A stretch of 64,000 nt of DNA from Parasalinivibrio latis. GTDB taxonomy: Bacteria > Pseudomonadota > Gammaproteobacteria > Enterobacterales > Vibrionaceae. The stretch lies in the NCBI RefSeq assembly GCF_036825535.1, contig NZ_CP098812.1, positions 992,001 to 1,056,000 of the forward strand, given 5' to 3'. Below, piece after piece: positions 16,244 to 24,559 of this stretch. The stretch's first letter is position 1; each line of letters starts with the position of its first letter. The position numbers and the translations under genes are program-made. The notes under the pieces were generated by a model, which was given only the letters and a program-made list of their open reading frames with translations, ran no database searches and had not been told where the DNA came from.

Positions 16244-17644
16244 ATGACTAAACCACAAGCCGGTGACCTCTTTGGTCATCCAAAGGGATTGTTTCTGCTT
16301 TTCAGTACTGAATTGTGGGAACGCTTCTCTTACTACGCAATGCGAGCCATTCTTGTTCTTTACCTGACAGACAAAACCGTTAATGGCGGACTTGGCTGGT
16401 CAACAGAACATGCATTAAGCCTTTATGGTACATACACCGCCCTTGTGTACCTGACTCCTATTTTTGGTGGCTGGATTGCGGATAACATTCTGGGTCAACG
16501 TCGCTCAATTATTATCGGCGGCTTCATCATGGCGATGGGCCAATTCACACTGGCACTGCCTCACTCAGTGACAGGTGCGCATGTTGAAGGCGCTTTCTAC
16601 CTCGGCCTGACTCTGCTTATCGTTGGTAACGGCCTGTTTAAGCCAAACATCTCTACTATGGTGGGTGACCTGTATAAAGAGGGCGATCGTCGCCGTGATG
16701 GTGCATTCACCATCTTCTATATGGGTATCAACATTGGTTCTCTGCTGGCTGGTATCATTGCAGGCTCGGCAGCGACTGAATTCGGTTGGAAAGCAGGCTT
16801 CCTGTGTGCTGGCTTTGGCATGCTGTTCAGCCTCGTATTGCAGCTGTTCCTGGCTCAGCGCCTATTGGGTGATATCGGTAAGATTCCTGCGGCCAAGCGT
16901 CCAGAAATGCTGGGTGAAAACGGTAAGAAAGCTCCGCTGACCAGTGTCGAGCGTGATCGCCTGAAAGTAATCATCATCATGTCTGTGTTCGTGATTGTGT
17001 TCTGGGCAGGCTTTGAACAAGCCGGTGGCCTGATGAATATCTACTCACAGGAATACACCAACCGTATGCTGGGAAGCTTTGAAGTACCCGCTGCATGGTT
17101 CCAGTCTCTGAACCCATTCTTTGTTATTGTCCTGGCGCCAACACTGGCTCTGCTTTGGGGACGTATGGGTGCAAACGAGCCAAGTTCTCCTGTTAAGTTT
17201 GCGCTGGCAATGTTCTTCCTGGCATTGGGTTTCCTTTGCATGGTAGGCGCAGCGCTGGAGCAGGGTGGCGATCCAACCATCAAGACCTCAATGATGTGGC
17301 TGGTAGGTGCGTATTTCTTCCACACACTGGGTGAGCTGTGCCTGTCTCCTATCGGTCTGTCTCTTGTCACCAAGCTTGCACCTGTACGCCTTGCTTCCCT
17401 GATGATGGGTGTGTGGTTCTGTGCCAACGCTATCGCCAACAAAGTTGCCGGTGTTATCGGTGCACATGTTGGTGAAGCAGGACCTCTGGCTATCTTTGGC
17501 GGTATTGCGGTCACATCTACGCTTGCCGGCCTGCTTCTGCTGATGTTTGCCGGTCGCCTGGTGGACTGGATGCATGGTGCTGAAGGCAGTCACGAAGTGA
17601 AAAAAGAACTCGAAGAAGAACTTGAGACTGCTGACGCGCACTAA
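16244..17644 (+). CDS. Proton-dependent peptide transporter (POT/PTR2 family)
   Basis: Inner-membrane major-facilitator symporter for di- and tripeptides, 466 residues with about 12-14 spans. The family signature E-x-x-E-R-F-x-Y-Y is intact (STELWERFSYYAMRAILVLYL) in helix 1, followed by YTALVYLTPIFGGWIAD and the second signature FTIFYMGINIGSLLAG in helix 5. The C-terminal tail is acidic (KKELEEELETADAH). It resembles the Shewanella/Vibrio PepT group more than E. coli DtpB. Monocistronic: terminator downstream, CRP-like site upstream. Assignment to the family is firm; peptide preference is not visible. Confidence 0.93.
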   Translation: MTKPQAGDLFGHPKGLFLLFSTELWERFSYYAMRAILVLYLTDKTVNGGLGWSTEHALSLYGTYTALVYLTPIFGGWIADNILGQRRSIIIGGFIMAMGQFTLALPHSVTGAHVEGAFYLGLTLLIVGNGLFKPNISTMVGDLYKEGDRRRDGAFTIFYMGINIGSLLAGIIAGSAATEFGWKAGFLCAGFGMLFSLVLQLFLAQRLLGDIGKIPAAKRPEMLGENGKKAPLTSVERDRLKVIIIMSVFVIVFWAGFEQAGGLMNIYSQEYTNRMLGSFEVPAAWFQSLNPFFVIVLAPTLALLWGRMGANEPSSPVKFALAMFFLALGFLCMVGAALEQGGDPTIKTSMMWLVGAYFFHTLGELCLSPIGLSLVTKLAPVRLASLMMGVWFCANAIANKVAGVIGAHVGEAGPLAIFGGIAVTSTLAGLLLLMFAGRLVDWMHGAEGSHEVKKELEEELETADAH

Positions 17645-17668
17645 CAGACAGAATTGAGCTACACCGTG

Positions 17669-17695
17669 AAGCCCGCCAACTTGGCGGGCTTTTTC
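17669..17695 (+). terminator. Terminator after peptide transporter
   Basis: Perfect 9-bp stem (17669-17677 with 17683-17691), 5-nt loop and T-run. It touches the stop codon of the opposing TraB/GumN gene. Confidence 0.88.
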
Positions 17696-18623
17696 ATTTT
17701 GACTGCTGGCAGGTTACGGCCCGAGGCTGGTTTTCTCTGACCAAGGTGTATCCGGCGTTTTTAAGAAGTGTTGGCAGGCCGGTGTCTCCTACCAGATGAA
17801 GTGCCCCGGCAACAACAAGGTACTTACCTGGTGGATAGAGGCCGGAATTTGTCAGCTGTGAGACCCAGTTTTTGTTGCGGTTGGTAAGAAGCAATGCCTC
17901 AAGCGCGGGGTCGTCAAATGAATCAGATGAAAGTGTACGGAGGGTTTCAGTGTCACCGGCTTTCCAAGCGTCCAGAAGGCACTGGAGACTGCTTTCCATT
18001 TCGTCCCAGTTATCCAGTGTTGTTGTTAAAAGAGGCAAACCGCTGCTTTCCATGTTTGCCAGAAGGTTAATCTGGTAATTCACACCCTCCAGCTCATATA
18101 TGGGTTTGCCATCTTTCACTGCTCTTTCCAGTAATTGTGTATCAATGCCATGTTGGGATGAAAGACCGGCTCGCTGAGTCATTGCTACCTGTAAAGACAT
18201 TGCGACCTGCCAAGGTGCACTGTTGTTAAGAGCGGTATAGGACAGACCAAGCTGGTCAGCAATGGCCTTGAGTTTGGATTGTTGTTGAGCGCCAAGCAGA
18301 TCCCGGGTGGCGGTGTGGCCCGGTTGGATATCTATTTCGGCATCAAGGATATTGGCTTCAACCACCAGCCCATTATATCCAGGCCAGCGCTGCGCCACCG
18401 GTGAGGGGAAAGCAAGCATATCGTTGTCGCCGACGTGAATTGAGCCCAGCAAGGTGAACTCTACACCGGCTTTGGACGCAGTCCATACGGCGGGATCTGC
18501 CAGGGCACTGGAAGGAAGAAAAGGCAATAGTATCAGAATACGCTTCAGCCAGTATTTTAGCTGCGAGCGCTTCCTGCCTGGAAGGGCTTTTAATGGTAGT
18601 ACTGAGTCCTTGGGTTGCTGCAT
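17694..18623 (-). CDS. TraB/GumN family protein
   Basis: A 309-residue protein of the TraB/GumN (PF01963) group. These are related to TIKI-type metalloproteases, but the bacterial members are mostly uncharacterised. A GGAG six bases before ATG 18623 supports the start. A basic stretch followed by a hydrophobic helix (ILILLPFLPSSALADP, ~29-44) reads as a signal peptide. The family's first motif, FTLLGSIHVGD, with its histidine, follows; later come LVVEANI, GIDTQLLERA, YELEGVNYQINLLANM and the C-terminal LVVAGALHLVGDTGLPTLL. Probably periplasmic. Alone, 130 bp downstream of the copper genes on the same strand; no demonstrated link to them. Confidence 0.82.
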   Translation of the reverse strand: MQQPKDSVLPLKALPGRKRSQLKYWLKRILILLPFLPSSALADPAVWTASKAGVEFTLLGSIHVGDNDMLAFPSPVAQRWPGYNGLVVEANILDAEIDIQPGHTATRDLLGAQQQSKLKAIADQLGLSYTALNNSAPWQVAMSLQVAMTQRAGLSSQHGIDTQLLERAVKDGKPIYELEGVNYQINLLANMESSGLPLLTTTLDNWDEMESSLQCLLDAWKAGDTETLRTLSSDSFDDPALEALLLTNRNKNWVSQLTNSGLYPPGKYLVVAGALHLVGDTGLPTLLKNAGYTLVRENQPRAVTCQQSK

Positions 18624-18756
18624 ACCTGCTCCGGGAATCCTTTATCCGGTGTTTCTGGCATCACTATATTGCTGAAAACGCCACATCCCAGCCAATTTAT
18701 CTTATAAAAAGGTCGAGATGTGGCGCATTTACAGGATTTTACAAACAAATGCAGAT

Positions 18757-19200
18757 TTACTGGTTATGCTTGCTGTAAACCATGGTCATGCCGGCTTTTG
18801 TGAATCCCAGTACATTGTATGCGTCTTTCTGGTTGCCGTATTCCATACCCGGTGATCCCATAGGCATGCCTGGTACCGCCAAGCCTGCCAACTTTGGCTT
18901 TTTCGCCAGGAAGCTGTTGATGTCTTCTACCGGAATATGGCCTTCAAACACATACCCATCAATCACAGCGGTATGACACGACGCTAACTGAGGACGAAGG
19001 CCCAGTTTGGCTTTAATCGGGTTCAGGTTCTCCATGTTGACGACTTCCATCTCGTAGCCGTTGTCTTCCATGTACTTAACCCATTCCTTACAGCAACCAC
19101 AGTAAGGTGATTTGTAAACGGTGCCTTGTGCTGCCATTGCAGAACCGGCCACCAGAGTAAGGGATGCCAGTAAAAGTTTGGCAGTGGTCAGTTTTTTCAT
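18757..19200 (-). CDS. DUF411 metal-binding protein (copper operon)
   Basis: Exported 147-residue protein with a signal peptide ending SAMA-AQ and GAGGAG ahead of the ATG. The mature part opens with TVYKSPYCGCCKEWVKYMEDNG, a thioredoxin-like strand with a CGCC cluster, then LASCHTAVIDGYVFEGHIPVEDI, the DUF411 signature, and a Met-rich tail GMPMGSPGMEYG suitable for Cu(I). DUF411 proteins recur next to copper and other metal-resistance genes. Here it is the last gene of the copA transcription unit, 9 bp after the HMA-like gene. A periplasmic copper-binding role is likely but inferred. Confidence 0.85.
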   Translation of the reverse strand: MKKLTTAKLLLASLTLVAGSAMAAQGTVYKSPYCGCCKEWVKYMEDNGYEMEVVNMENLNPIKAKLGLRPQLASCHTAVIDGYVFEGHIPVEDINSFLAKKPKLAGLAVPGMPMGSPGMEYGNQKDAYNVLGFTKAGMTMVYSKHNQ

Positions 19201-19209
19201 CGTTACTCC

Positions 19210-19512
19210 TCAATGGATTTTGTTACAGCAATGGGGCTTGTGGATGGCACCATCGCGAAGGTTGTTATCAGAAAACAGGTAAAGCTTGTAACGCAGGCGG
19301 TTTAACAAACCTCCTGCCATTGTGAGACCGGCAAGACTAAGCAGGTTTTCCAGATTAGCCATATTTGCGCTGTAACGAATGGTAAGTGTTTTCTTGTTGC
19401 ACGTTACATTCGTTACAGAATCAAGGCTTGCCAGTTTCTCCAAATTATCGGCCTGTGCCTCCGACACCAGTCGGAGGCGGCGTGTGACCAGATAGGGGTT
19501 AGGCGTGGTCAC
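19210..19512 (-). CDS. HMA-like small protein of the copper operon
   Basis: A 100-residue protein read from GTG 19512, which has GGAG nine bases ahead and overlaps the preceding 29-residue ORF by 14 bp; an in-frame ATG-like extension to 19557 would overlap more and lacks a site. Residues ~15-60 have the beta-alpha-beta rhythm of heavy-metal-associated domains (LRLVS..., LDSVTNVTCNKKTLTIRYS, LLSLAGLTMAGG), but the CxxC metal motif is missing. The C-terminus HKPHCCNKIH has two adjacent cysteines between histidines that could bind copper instead. I do not recognise a named family. Its place between copA and DUF411 suggests a copper accessory function. Confidence 0.6.
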   Translation of the reverse strand: MTTPNPYLVTRRLRLVSEAQADNLEKLASLDSVTNVTCNKKTLTIRYSANMANLENLLSLAGLTMAGGLLNRLRYKLYLFSDNNLRDGAIHKPHCCNKIH

Positions 19513-19588
19513 TTTTCTTTTCTCCACTGAACCAGAACCATTTGATGATGGCGGCAATGATTAGCAGACCTGCCAGGTTAACAATCAT
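19499..19588 (-). CDS. 29-residue membrane ORF directly after copA
   Basis: The ATG at 19588 lies two bases past the copA stop, and the GGAG inside the end of copA is its ribosome site, the hallmark of translational coupling. The product begins MIVNLAGLLIIAAIIKWFWF, one hydrophobic helix, then a short charged tail with Lys and a His near the end. It ends at 19499, overlapping the start of the HMA-like gene. No family recognised. Position and coupling argue that it is real and may assemble with CopA. Confidence 0.55.
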   Translation of the reverse strand: MIVNLAGLLIIAAIIKWFWFSGEKKSDHA

Positions 19589-19590
19589 GG

Positions 19591-22503
19591 TTATTTCTCC
19601 TCAGTGTTGACCGGCGAGCGGAAAAGACGCAGGCGGTTGGCATTACTGACAACGGTAATGGAGGACAGCGCCATAGCTGCCCCTGCTACAACCGGGCTAA
19701 GCAGTGAGCCGGTGAGTGGGAACAGGATGCCTGCCGCAACCGGGATGCCCAGCGTGTTGTAGACAAACGCACCCAGCAGGTTTTCCTTCATATTGCGAAG
19801 GGTTGCTCGAGACAGGGCCAAGGTATCAACCACACCAGAGACGGAGTGACGCATCAGGGTAAACTGGGCACTTTCAATCGCGACATCGCTGCCACTGCCC
19901 ATAGCAATCCCGACTTCAGCCTGGGCCAGTGCCGGGGCATCGTTGATACCGTCACCTACCATGGCAACTTTATGCCCACGGGTTTGCAGGCGGCGTACTT
20001 CTTTTGCCTTACCGTCTGGCAAGACGCCAGCAACAACTTGGGTGATACCGACTTTGCGTGCGATAGCCTGAGCGGTCGCCGGAATATCACCGGTGAGCAT
20101 AACGACGTCAAGACCAAGCTTTTGCAGGGCGGCAACGGCTTCAGCAGAATCTGCCCGCAGTGGATCACTGATACCAAGCAAGCCCAGCAGTTTGCCGTCA
20201 CGGGCAACATATACCGGCGTTTCGCCCTGAGAAGCCATGGTATCGATAAGAGCGCCAGCCTTTTCTACTGCTACACTGCTTTGTTCCATCATCCGGGCGT
20301 TACCCAAAGCGACCGGAGTATCATTAAGAGAAGCTGATACCCCCATGCCGGTAACTGCATGGAAACCTTCTACTGCCAGAGGCTTGAAGCCTTTCTCTGA
20401 TACTGCTTCGATTACGGCTTTTGCAAGTGGGTGCTCTGACTGCTGTTCCAGGCTTGCTGCAACGGTCAACAGGCTTTCTTCATCTCCACTGATAACATGC
20501 ACCGAGGTCAGGCGGGGCTTACCTTCAGTCAGGGTGCCGGTTTTGTCGAGCACGACAGTGTCAATTTCTGCTCCCAGTTGAAGGGCTTCTGCATTGCGAA
20601 CCAGAATACCCAGTTCAGCAGCACGTCCTACACCGATATTTACGGACATTGGTGTAGCCAGTCCCAGCGCACAAGGGCAGGCGATAATCAGTACTGTGGT
20701 TGCAGTAACCAGCATGTACATCGTCTTTGGATCAGGCCCGAAGTTGTACCAGGCCAGTGCGGTCAGGACGGCAATAATCATGACTGAAGGGACAAAGACA
20801 GCCGAAATTCTGTCGGCCAGTTTTGCCAGAGCCGGTTTACTGCTCTGGGCCTGGCGTACCAGTTGGATAATGCGAGACAGCATGGTGTCTGAACCGATCC
20901 GGGTAGCCTGGAACAACAGGCTGCCAGATTGGTTCACCGTACCGGCATGTACGGTATCCCCCGGTTGTTTATGCGCGGCAAGGGGCTCGCCGGTCAGCAT
21001 GGATTCATCAAGATAACTGGTGCCTTCCAGGACTACACCGTCTACAGCGACTTTGCTGCCGGGTTTCAGACGCAGTGTCATGCCCGCTTTTACATCAGAC
21101 AGTGGAACCTCACGTTCCACGCCATTTTCAACGACAACAGCGGTTTGTGGACGGAGATCCATCAAGCGGTCAAGTGCCTTTGAAGTACGGGCACGGGCGC
21201 GTGCTTCCAGAGCGTGTCCGAGGGTGATCAGGCCGAGGATCATTGCCGTCGCTTCAAAATAAACATGACGGGCCTGAAGCGGGAACCATTCCGGGGCAAT
21301 CACCAGAACCGTTGAATACAACCAGGCGGCACCGGTACCCAGTGAAACAAGGGTATCCATGGTGGCGCGGTGGTGACGGAATGCCTTCCATGCGCTGACA
21401 AAGAAGTGCTTCCCGGCAGTCGCCAACAATGCAAATGTAATGACAGCCACTACCCCCCAAGCCATCCGGCTGACCGGCGTGTCGACAGTCATGGTGCCAC
21501 CAAGAACTCCCCACGCCATCAGCGGTATACCGATAGCCAGAGAGACCGCCGCATTTCGGACATGCGTCCGGTAGGCTACTGCCTGGTTTTCAGCCAGCTT
21601 TTCCCGGCGTGTCTGTTCGTCTTCACTCAGTTCGGCTTTGTAACCGGCATCGGAGACAGCCTTGACCACAGCGTCTGGATCAAATTCTCCGCTAACTATA
21701 GCAGTTCGCTCAGCCAGATTGACACTGGCTCCGGTTACCCCGTTAACGGACAGCACTGCCTTTTCGACAGAGGAAACACAGCTCGCACAGGTCATCCCTT
21801 CCAGAATGAACTGGCGGGCATTCGAACCTGCCTTTTTGTTAGCAGGATGGATGTCTACAACATCCGCCACATCAGGGGAAGGGACAGGACAGGCGTCTTC
21901 GGTCGCCGGTGATGCCTGGTAACCCAGATCTGTAATCAATGCGATTACATTGTCTTCACTGAGTGTTGTCGTTACCTCTGCTGCGTTTTTTGATACGGAA
22001 TAAGCGGAAACCGCACTGTTTGATGCCAATGCGCTTTCCACTTTAGCCACACATTTACCGCATGAAAGGCCGGACAGCGCGAGGTGGTACGTTTGGGTTG
22101 TCGGTACCTGATAACCCAGTGATTCGATAAGGTTGATGAGTACCTCTTCCGAGATAATGCCGGTTACTGATACCTGTTCTTTGGATACATGGGCCTGGGC
22201 AATGTCACTTCGAGCTTCAAGCGCACTCTTCACCTTGGCAACACATTTCCCACAGCGAAGTCCGGCAAGCGGCAGTATCAGCATATTTCCTGCTGAGTAC
22301 CCGAGGTTGTCTACGATTTCAATGACGTCATTCAGGGAAAAATGCCCCTGGATCCGTGCTTCTTTAGTGTCTACTTCGAGCGAAGTGACCCCCGGCAACT
22401 GCTCCAGTGCCTGCTGAACCTTCCTGGCGCAACCCATGCAAGACAGACCACTTAGGGGGACGGTGGTCACTGTGGATGCTTTTTCGATAACGTTGATCGC
22501 CAT
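19591..22503 (-). CDS. copA: Cu(I)-exporting P-type ATPase CopA with four N-terminal metal domains
   Basis: P1B-1 ATPase that pumps Cu(I) out of the cytoplasm. At 970 residues it is longer than E. coli CopA (834) because it carries four heavy-metal-associated domains: motifs CMGC (~20), CGKC (~85), CGKC (~150) and CASC (~235). The membrane part has about eight spans with the copper-translocating IIACPCALG in helix 6, then the phosphorylation loop DKTGTLTEG, the nucleotide-domain HP dipeptide (QQSEHPLAKAV) and the hinge MVGDGINDAPALAQA. It is read from the MerR-type promoter at 22580-22610, controlled by the divergent cueR, and heads an operon with three small downstream genes. Confidence 0.97.
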   Translation of the reverse strand: MAINVIEKASTVTTVPLSGLSCMGCARKVQQALEQLPGVTSLEVDTKEARIQGHFSLNDVIEIVDNLGYSAGNMLILPLAGLRCGKCVAKVKSALEARSDIAQAHVSKEQVSVTGIISEEVLINLIESLGYQVPTTQTYHLALSGLSCGKCVAKVESALASNSAVSAYSVSKNAAEVTTTLSEDNVIALITDLGYQASPATEDACPVPSPDVADVVDIHPANKKAGSNARQFILEGMTCASCVSSVEKAVLSVNGVTGASVNLAERTAIVSGEFDPDAVVKAVSDAGYKAELSEDEQTRREKLAENQAVAYRTHVRNAAVSLAIGIPLMAWGVLGGTMTVDTPVSRMAWGVVAVITFALLATAGKHFFVSAWKAFRHHRATMDTLVSLGTGAAWLYSTVLVIAPEWFPLQARHVYFEATAMILGLITLGHALEARARARTSKALDRLMDLRPQTAVVVENGVEREVPLSDVKAGMTLRLKPGSKVAVDGVVLEGTSYLDESMLTGEPLAAHKQPGDTVHAGTVNQSGSLLFQATRIGSDTMLSRIIQLVRQAQSSKPALAKLADRISAVFVPSVMIIAVLTALAWYNFGPDPKTMYMLVTATTVLIIACPCALGLATPMSVNIGVGRAAELGILVRNAEALQLGAEIDTVVLDKTGTLTEGKPRLTSVHVISGDEESLLTVAASLEQQSEHPLAKAVIEAVSEKGFKPLAVEGFHAVTGMGVSASLNDTPVALGNARMMEQSSVAVEKAGALIDTMASQGETPVYVARDGKLLGLLGISDPLRADSAEAVAALQKLGLDVVMLTGDIPATAQAIARKVGITQVVAGVLPDGKAKEVRRLQTRGHKVAMVGDGINDAPALAQAEVGIAMGSGSDVAIESAQFTLMRHSVSGVVDTLALSRATLRNMKENLLGAFVYNTLGIPVAAGILFPLTGSLLSPVVAGAAMALSSITVVSNANRLRLFRSPVNTEEK

Positions 22504-22579
22504 GGTTTTTCTCGCTTAGCCCGTTCTTATTTGATACGGCAAGTTTGCTTTTTTTGTGGAAAACTCTTACTAATGTCGA

Positions 22580-22610
22580 AGGATAAACCTTCCATCAACT
22601 GGAAGGTCAA
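22580..22610 (-). promoter_or_regulatory. copA promoter with CueR operator
   Basis: On the minus strand TTGACC (22610-22605) and TATCCT (22585-22580) are separated by 19 bp, the overlong spacer typical of MerR-family promoters. The spacer holds the CueR dyad ACCTTCC-N7-GGAAGGT (22587-22607). CueR bound with Cu(I) should untwist this DNA and activate copA. Confidence 0.92.
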
Positions 22611-22632
22611 ACGCTTTTTGAGGTAATTGACG

Positions 22633-23070
22633 ATGAAGATTAATGACGTCGCCAAACAGACGGGTTTGAGCAGCAAAACCATCCGTTTTTATGAAGGGAA
22701 AGGGATTATTTCTGAACCGGCACGACAAGATAACGGTTACCGGCTTTACGGCCAAAAGCATATTAATGAACTGATGCTGATTAAGCGGGCACGGTTGGTG
22801 GGGTTCAGTCTGGAGGAAAGTGGCGAGTTGCTGGCACTTTCCAGGGATCCTTCGCGCCGCAGTGCGGATGTGAAAGAAAAAGCCATCAGTAAGCTTCAGG
22901 AGATTGAAGAAAAGATCAGCGAACTGCAGGCAATGAAAACAACCCTTGAGGCGTTAACCAGCAGTTGCCCCGGTGATGATGGTGCGCAGTGTCCGATTAT
23001 AGAAGCCTTGAGTTCAGACGAATTGGTCACTGGAACAGGATGTTGTGGTGGCAGTAAAGCGACTCATTAA
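22633..23070 (+). CDS. cueR: Copper-responsive MerR-family activator CueR
   Basis: Cytoplasmic Cu(I) sensor of 145 residues. The N-terminal MerR helix-turn-helix (INDVAKQTGLSSKTIRFYEGKGII) and wing (YRLYGQKHINEL) are followed by the dimer helix. The metal loop SCPGDDGAQC supplies the two cysteines spaced as Cys112/Cys120 of E. coli CueR, and the dimer-side residue preceding the long helix fits a monovalent-ion sensor. The tail TGCCGGSKATH adds a CC pair that many CueR proteins also have. It is divergent from copA across a 129-bp intergenic holding its own operator. ATG 22633 is preferred to TTG 22627; AGG lies nine bases upstream. Confidence 0.95.
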   Translation: MKINDVAKQTGLSSKTIRFYEGKGIISEPARQDNGYRLYGQKHINELMLIKRARLVGFSLEESGELLALSRDPSRRSADVKEKAISKLQEIEEKISELQAMKTTLEALTSSCPGDDGAQCPIIEALSSDELVTGTGCCGGSKATH

Positions 23071-23152
23071 GTGTTCATGCAAAAATGAGAAATCAGATTG
23101 TGTTGTTGGCCGATAGTCTTTTATTGTCGAAGCAGGGAGTCTGAGTACTCTA

Positions 23153-23208
23153 TACCCAAACCACCTCAAGATGCATGATTCCGGGAGCATCTTGAGGAGA
23201 TTTGGGTA
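23153..23208. repeat. 56-bp imperfect inverted repeat
   Basis: Arms TACCCAAA-cca-CCTCAAGATGC and GCATCTTGAGG-aga-TTTGGGTA surround a 12-base centre. Each arm has two perfectly complementary blocks split by a 3-base mismatch. It sits between cueR and the cytochrome gene with no transposase nearby. It looks like a dispersed palindromic element of the REP/miniature type found in Vibrionaceae genomes; without a tract of T it is not a typical terminator. Confidence 0.7.
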
Positions 23209-23242
23209 TGTATGCATATTCCTACAACAAAAAGTGAGCACA

Positions 23243-23815
23243 ATGGGTATTTTCAGTCAATTCTGGCGGTATATCCGGCATTATTTCCCTCAGGCCGGTT
23301 TACGCCACCTTCACACCTCGCTTGCCCTGTTGATCATTATCCAGATCATCAATAGCAATTTTATCCATATGACCCATGAGGGTGTTCTCAAAGATACTCC
23401 CTATGCAACGGCGTTTCTCTGGTTCCATATCATTGCTGGGTTGTTAGCGGTTGTCTGTACTGTCGCCATGGTCACCTACATGCTGAGCAGGCAGTCGTTC
23501 CGGCAATTTTTCCCCTATCTGTTCGGTGACAATGCTGTGCTCAAAGATGACCTGGCACAACTTGCCCGTATGAAGCTGCCTGAACCAAGAGAGAAAGGCC
23601 TTGGCAATATTGTGCAAGGGTTGGGTATCGGAGCGTTAATCCTGATTGAAGTGGCAGCTGTTGCCTGGCTGGTTTTGTGGAACATGCATTCGCCTTACGC
23701 CAATGAGGTGCGGGAAATTCACAAGGCATTGACCGGTTTGATTGAAGCCTACCTGATAGGCCACGGTGGTATGGCTTTGCTCCACTTTATCGTGGAACGA
23801 AAGCGTTTTGCCTGA
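23243..23815 (+). CDS. Di-haem cytochrome b561-like membrane protein
   Basis: Membrane protein of 190 residues with four predicted helices (~25-42, 58-80, 125-150, 170-185). Histidines sit in or near the helices (RHLHTSLALL, FLWFHIIAGLLAV, IHKALTGLIEAYLIGHGGMALLHFI), as in bacterial b-type cytochromes that pass electrons between the quinone pool and partner proteins. The loop between helices 2 and 3 is polar and long. The upstream in-frame extension to 23171 runs through the palindromic repeat and is rejected. No partner gene is adjacent; cueR upstream is on the same strand but separated by the repeat. The exact subfamily is uncertain. Confidence 0.75.
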   Translation: MGIFSQFWRYIRHYFPQAGLRHLHTSLALLIIIQIINSNFIHMTHEGVLKDTPYATAFLWFHIIAGLLAVVCTVAMVTYMLSRQSFRQFFPYLFGDNAVLKDDLAQLARMKLPEPREKGLGNIVQGLGIGALILIEVAAVAWLVLWNMHSPYANEVREIHKALTGLIEAYLIGHGGMALLHFIVERKRFA

Positions 23816-23841
23816 GAACAGCGTACTAATCCAGTTGGTAT

Positions 23842-23877
23842 AAAAAGGGTTGGCGTCATGCCAACCCTTTCTGTTTT
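23842..23877. terminator. Bidirectional terminator between cytochrome gene and artM
   Basis: Perfect 11-bp stem (23844-23854 with 23860-23870), 5-nt loop, A-run on the left and TTTCTGTTTTT on the right, between convergent genes. Confidence 0.9.
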
Positions 23878-23888
23878 TCAGCGGCAGC

Positions 23889-24557
23889 CTATGCGGGCTG
23901 TTCGAACTTCAGCAGTTTTTTCTCAAGACCACGCATGCCCAGAGAGAGAAGGGCATTGATGGAAAGATAAATAATGCCGGCTGCACCAAATACGGCCAGT
24001 GTGTCGTAAGTCTGTGCGTTCAGACGCTGGGCATAGCCCATAATGTCCATAATGGTAATCGTGCTTGCGAGAGAGGAGCCTTTAAACACCAGGACGACTT
24101 CGTTGGAGTATGAAGGCAGGGCACGTTTCAGCGCATAGGGAAGCAGGATGGAAAGCGTTTGGTACTTTGACATGCCAAGTGCCGCGCAGGCTTCCCATTG
24201 GCCTTGGGGAATAGCGCGCATTGCCCCGTTAAACAGCAGCGTCGCATAAGCTGCACTGTTGAGGGCGAGTGCCAGCATGGCACAAAACCAGGGTTTGGCA
24301 AAGAGCGTCCACAACACACTTTCCTTGATAAAGGCAAACTGGCCGGGACCGTAATAGATTAAAAAAATCTGGACCAGAAGTGGCGTGCCGGTAAACAGTA
24401 CCAGAAACCCCCGGGCCAGCATGTTGAGGCCCGGTGTCTTAAGTGTCCTGACAACAGTCAGGCCAATAGCCAGCATAAAGCCGACGACAAGTGCGCAAAA
24501 GGTCAGGCTGAGGCTGGTAACCAGCCCGTGGGCCAGTGTTGGGAAATAATCTTGCAT
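23889..24557 (-). CDS. artM: Arginine ABC transporter permease ArtM
   Basis: One of two inner-membrane permeases of the arginine importer, 222 residues with five spans. The start MQDYFPTLAHGL and the His/Glu/Gln polar amino-acid permease fold are as in E. coli ArtM. The coupling helix is in QWEACAALGMSKYQTLSILLPYALKRALPSYSNE, the EAA-like loop that contacts ArtP. It is the last gene of artPIQM; its ATG lies two bases after the artQ stop, so the two are probably translationally coupled. The terminator follows. It is expected to be repressed by arginine through the ARG boxes ahead of artP. Confidence 0.93.
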   Translation of the reverse strand: MQDYFPTLAHGLVTSLSLTFCALVVGFMLAIGLTVVRTLKTPGLNMLARGFLVLFTGTPLLVQIFLIYYGPGQFAFIKESVLWTLFAKPWFCAMLALALNSAAYATLLFNGAMRAIPQGQWEACAALGMSKYQTLSILLPYALKRALPSYSNEVVLVFKGSSLASTITIMDIMGYAQRLNAQTYDTLAVFGAAGIIYLSINALLSLGMRGLEKKLLKFEQPA

Positions 24558-24559
24558 GA

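Noticed and set aside
23153..23208. Insertion-sequence end or intrinsic terminator
   Set aside because: No transposase or target duplication nearby, and no T-run after the stem; better described as a palindromic repeat.
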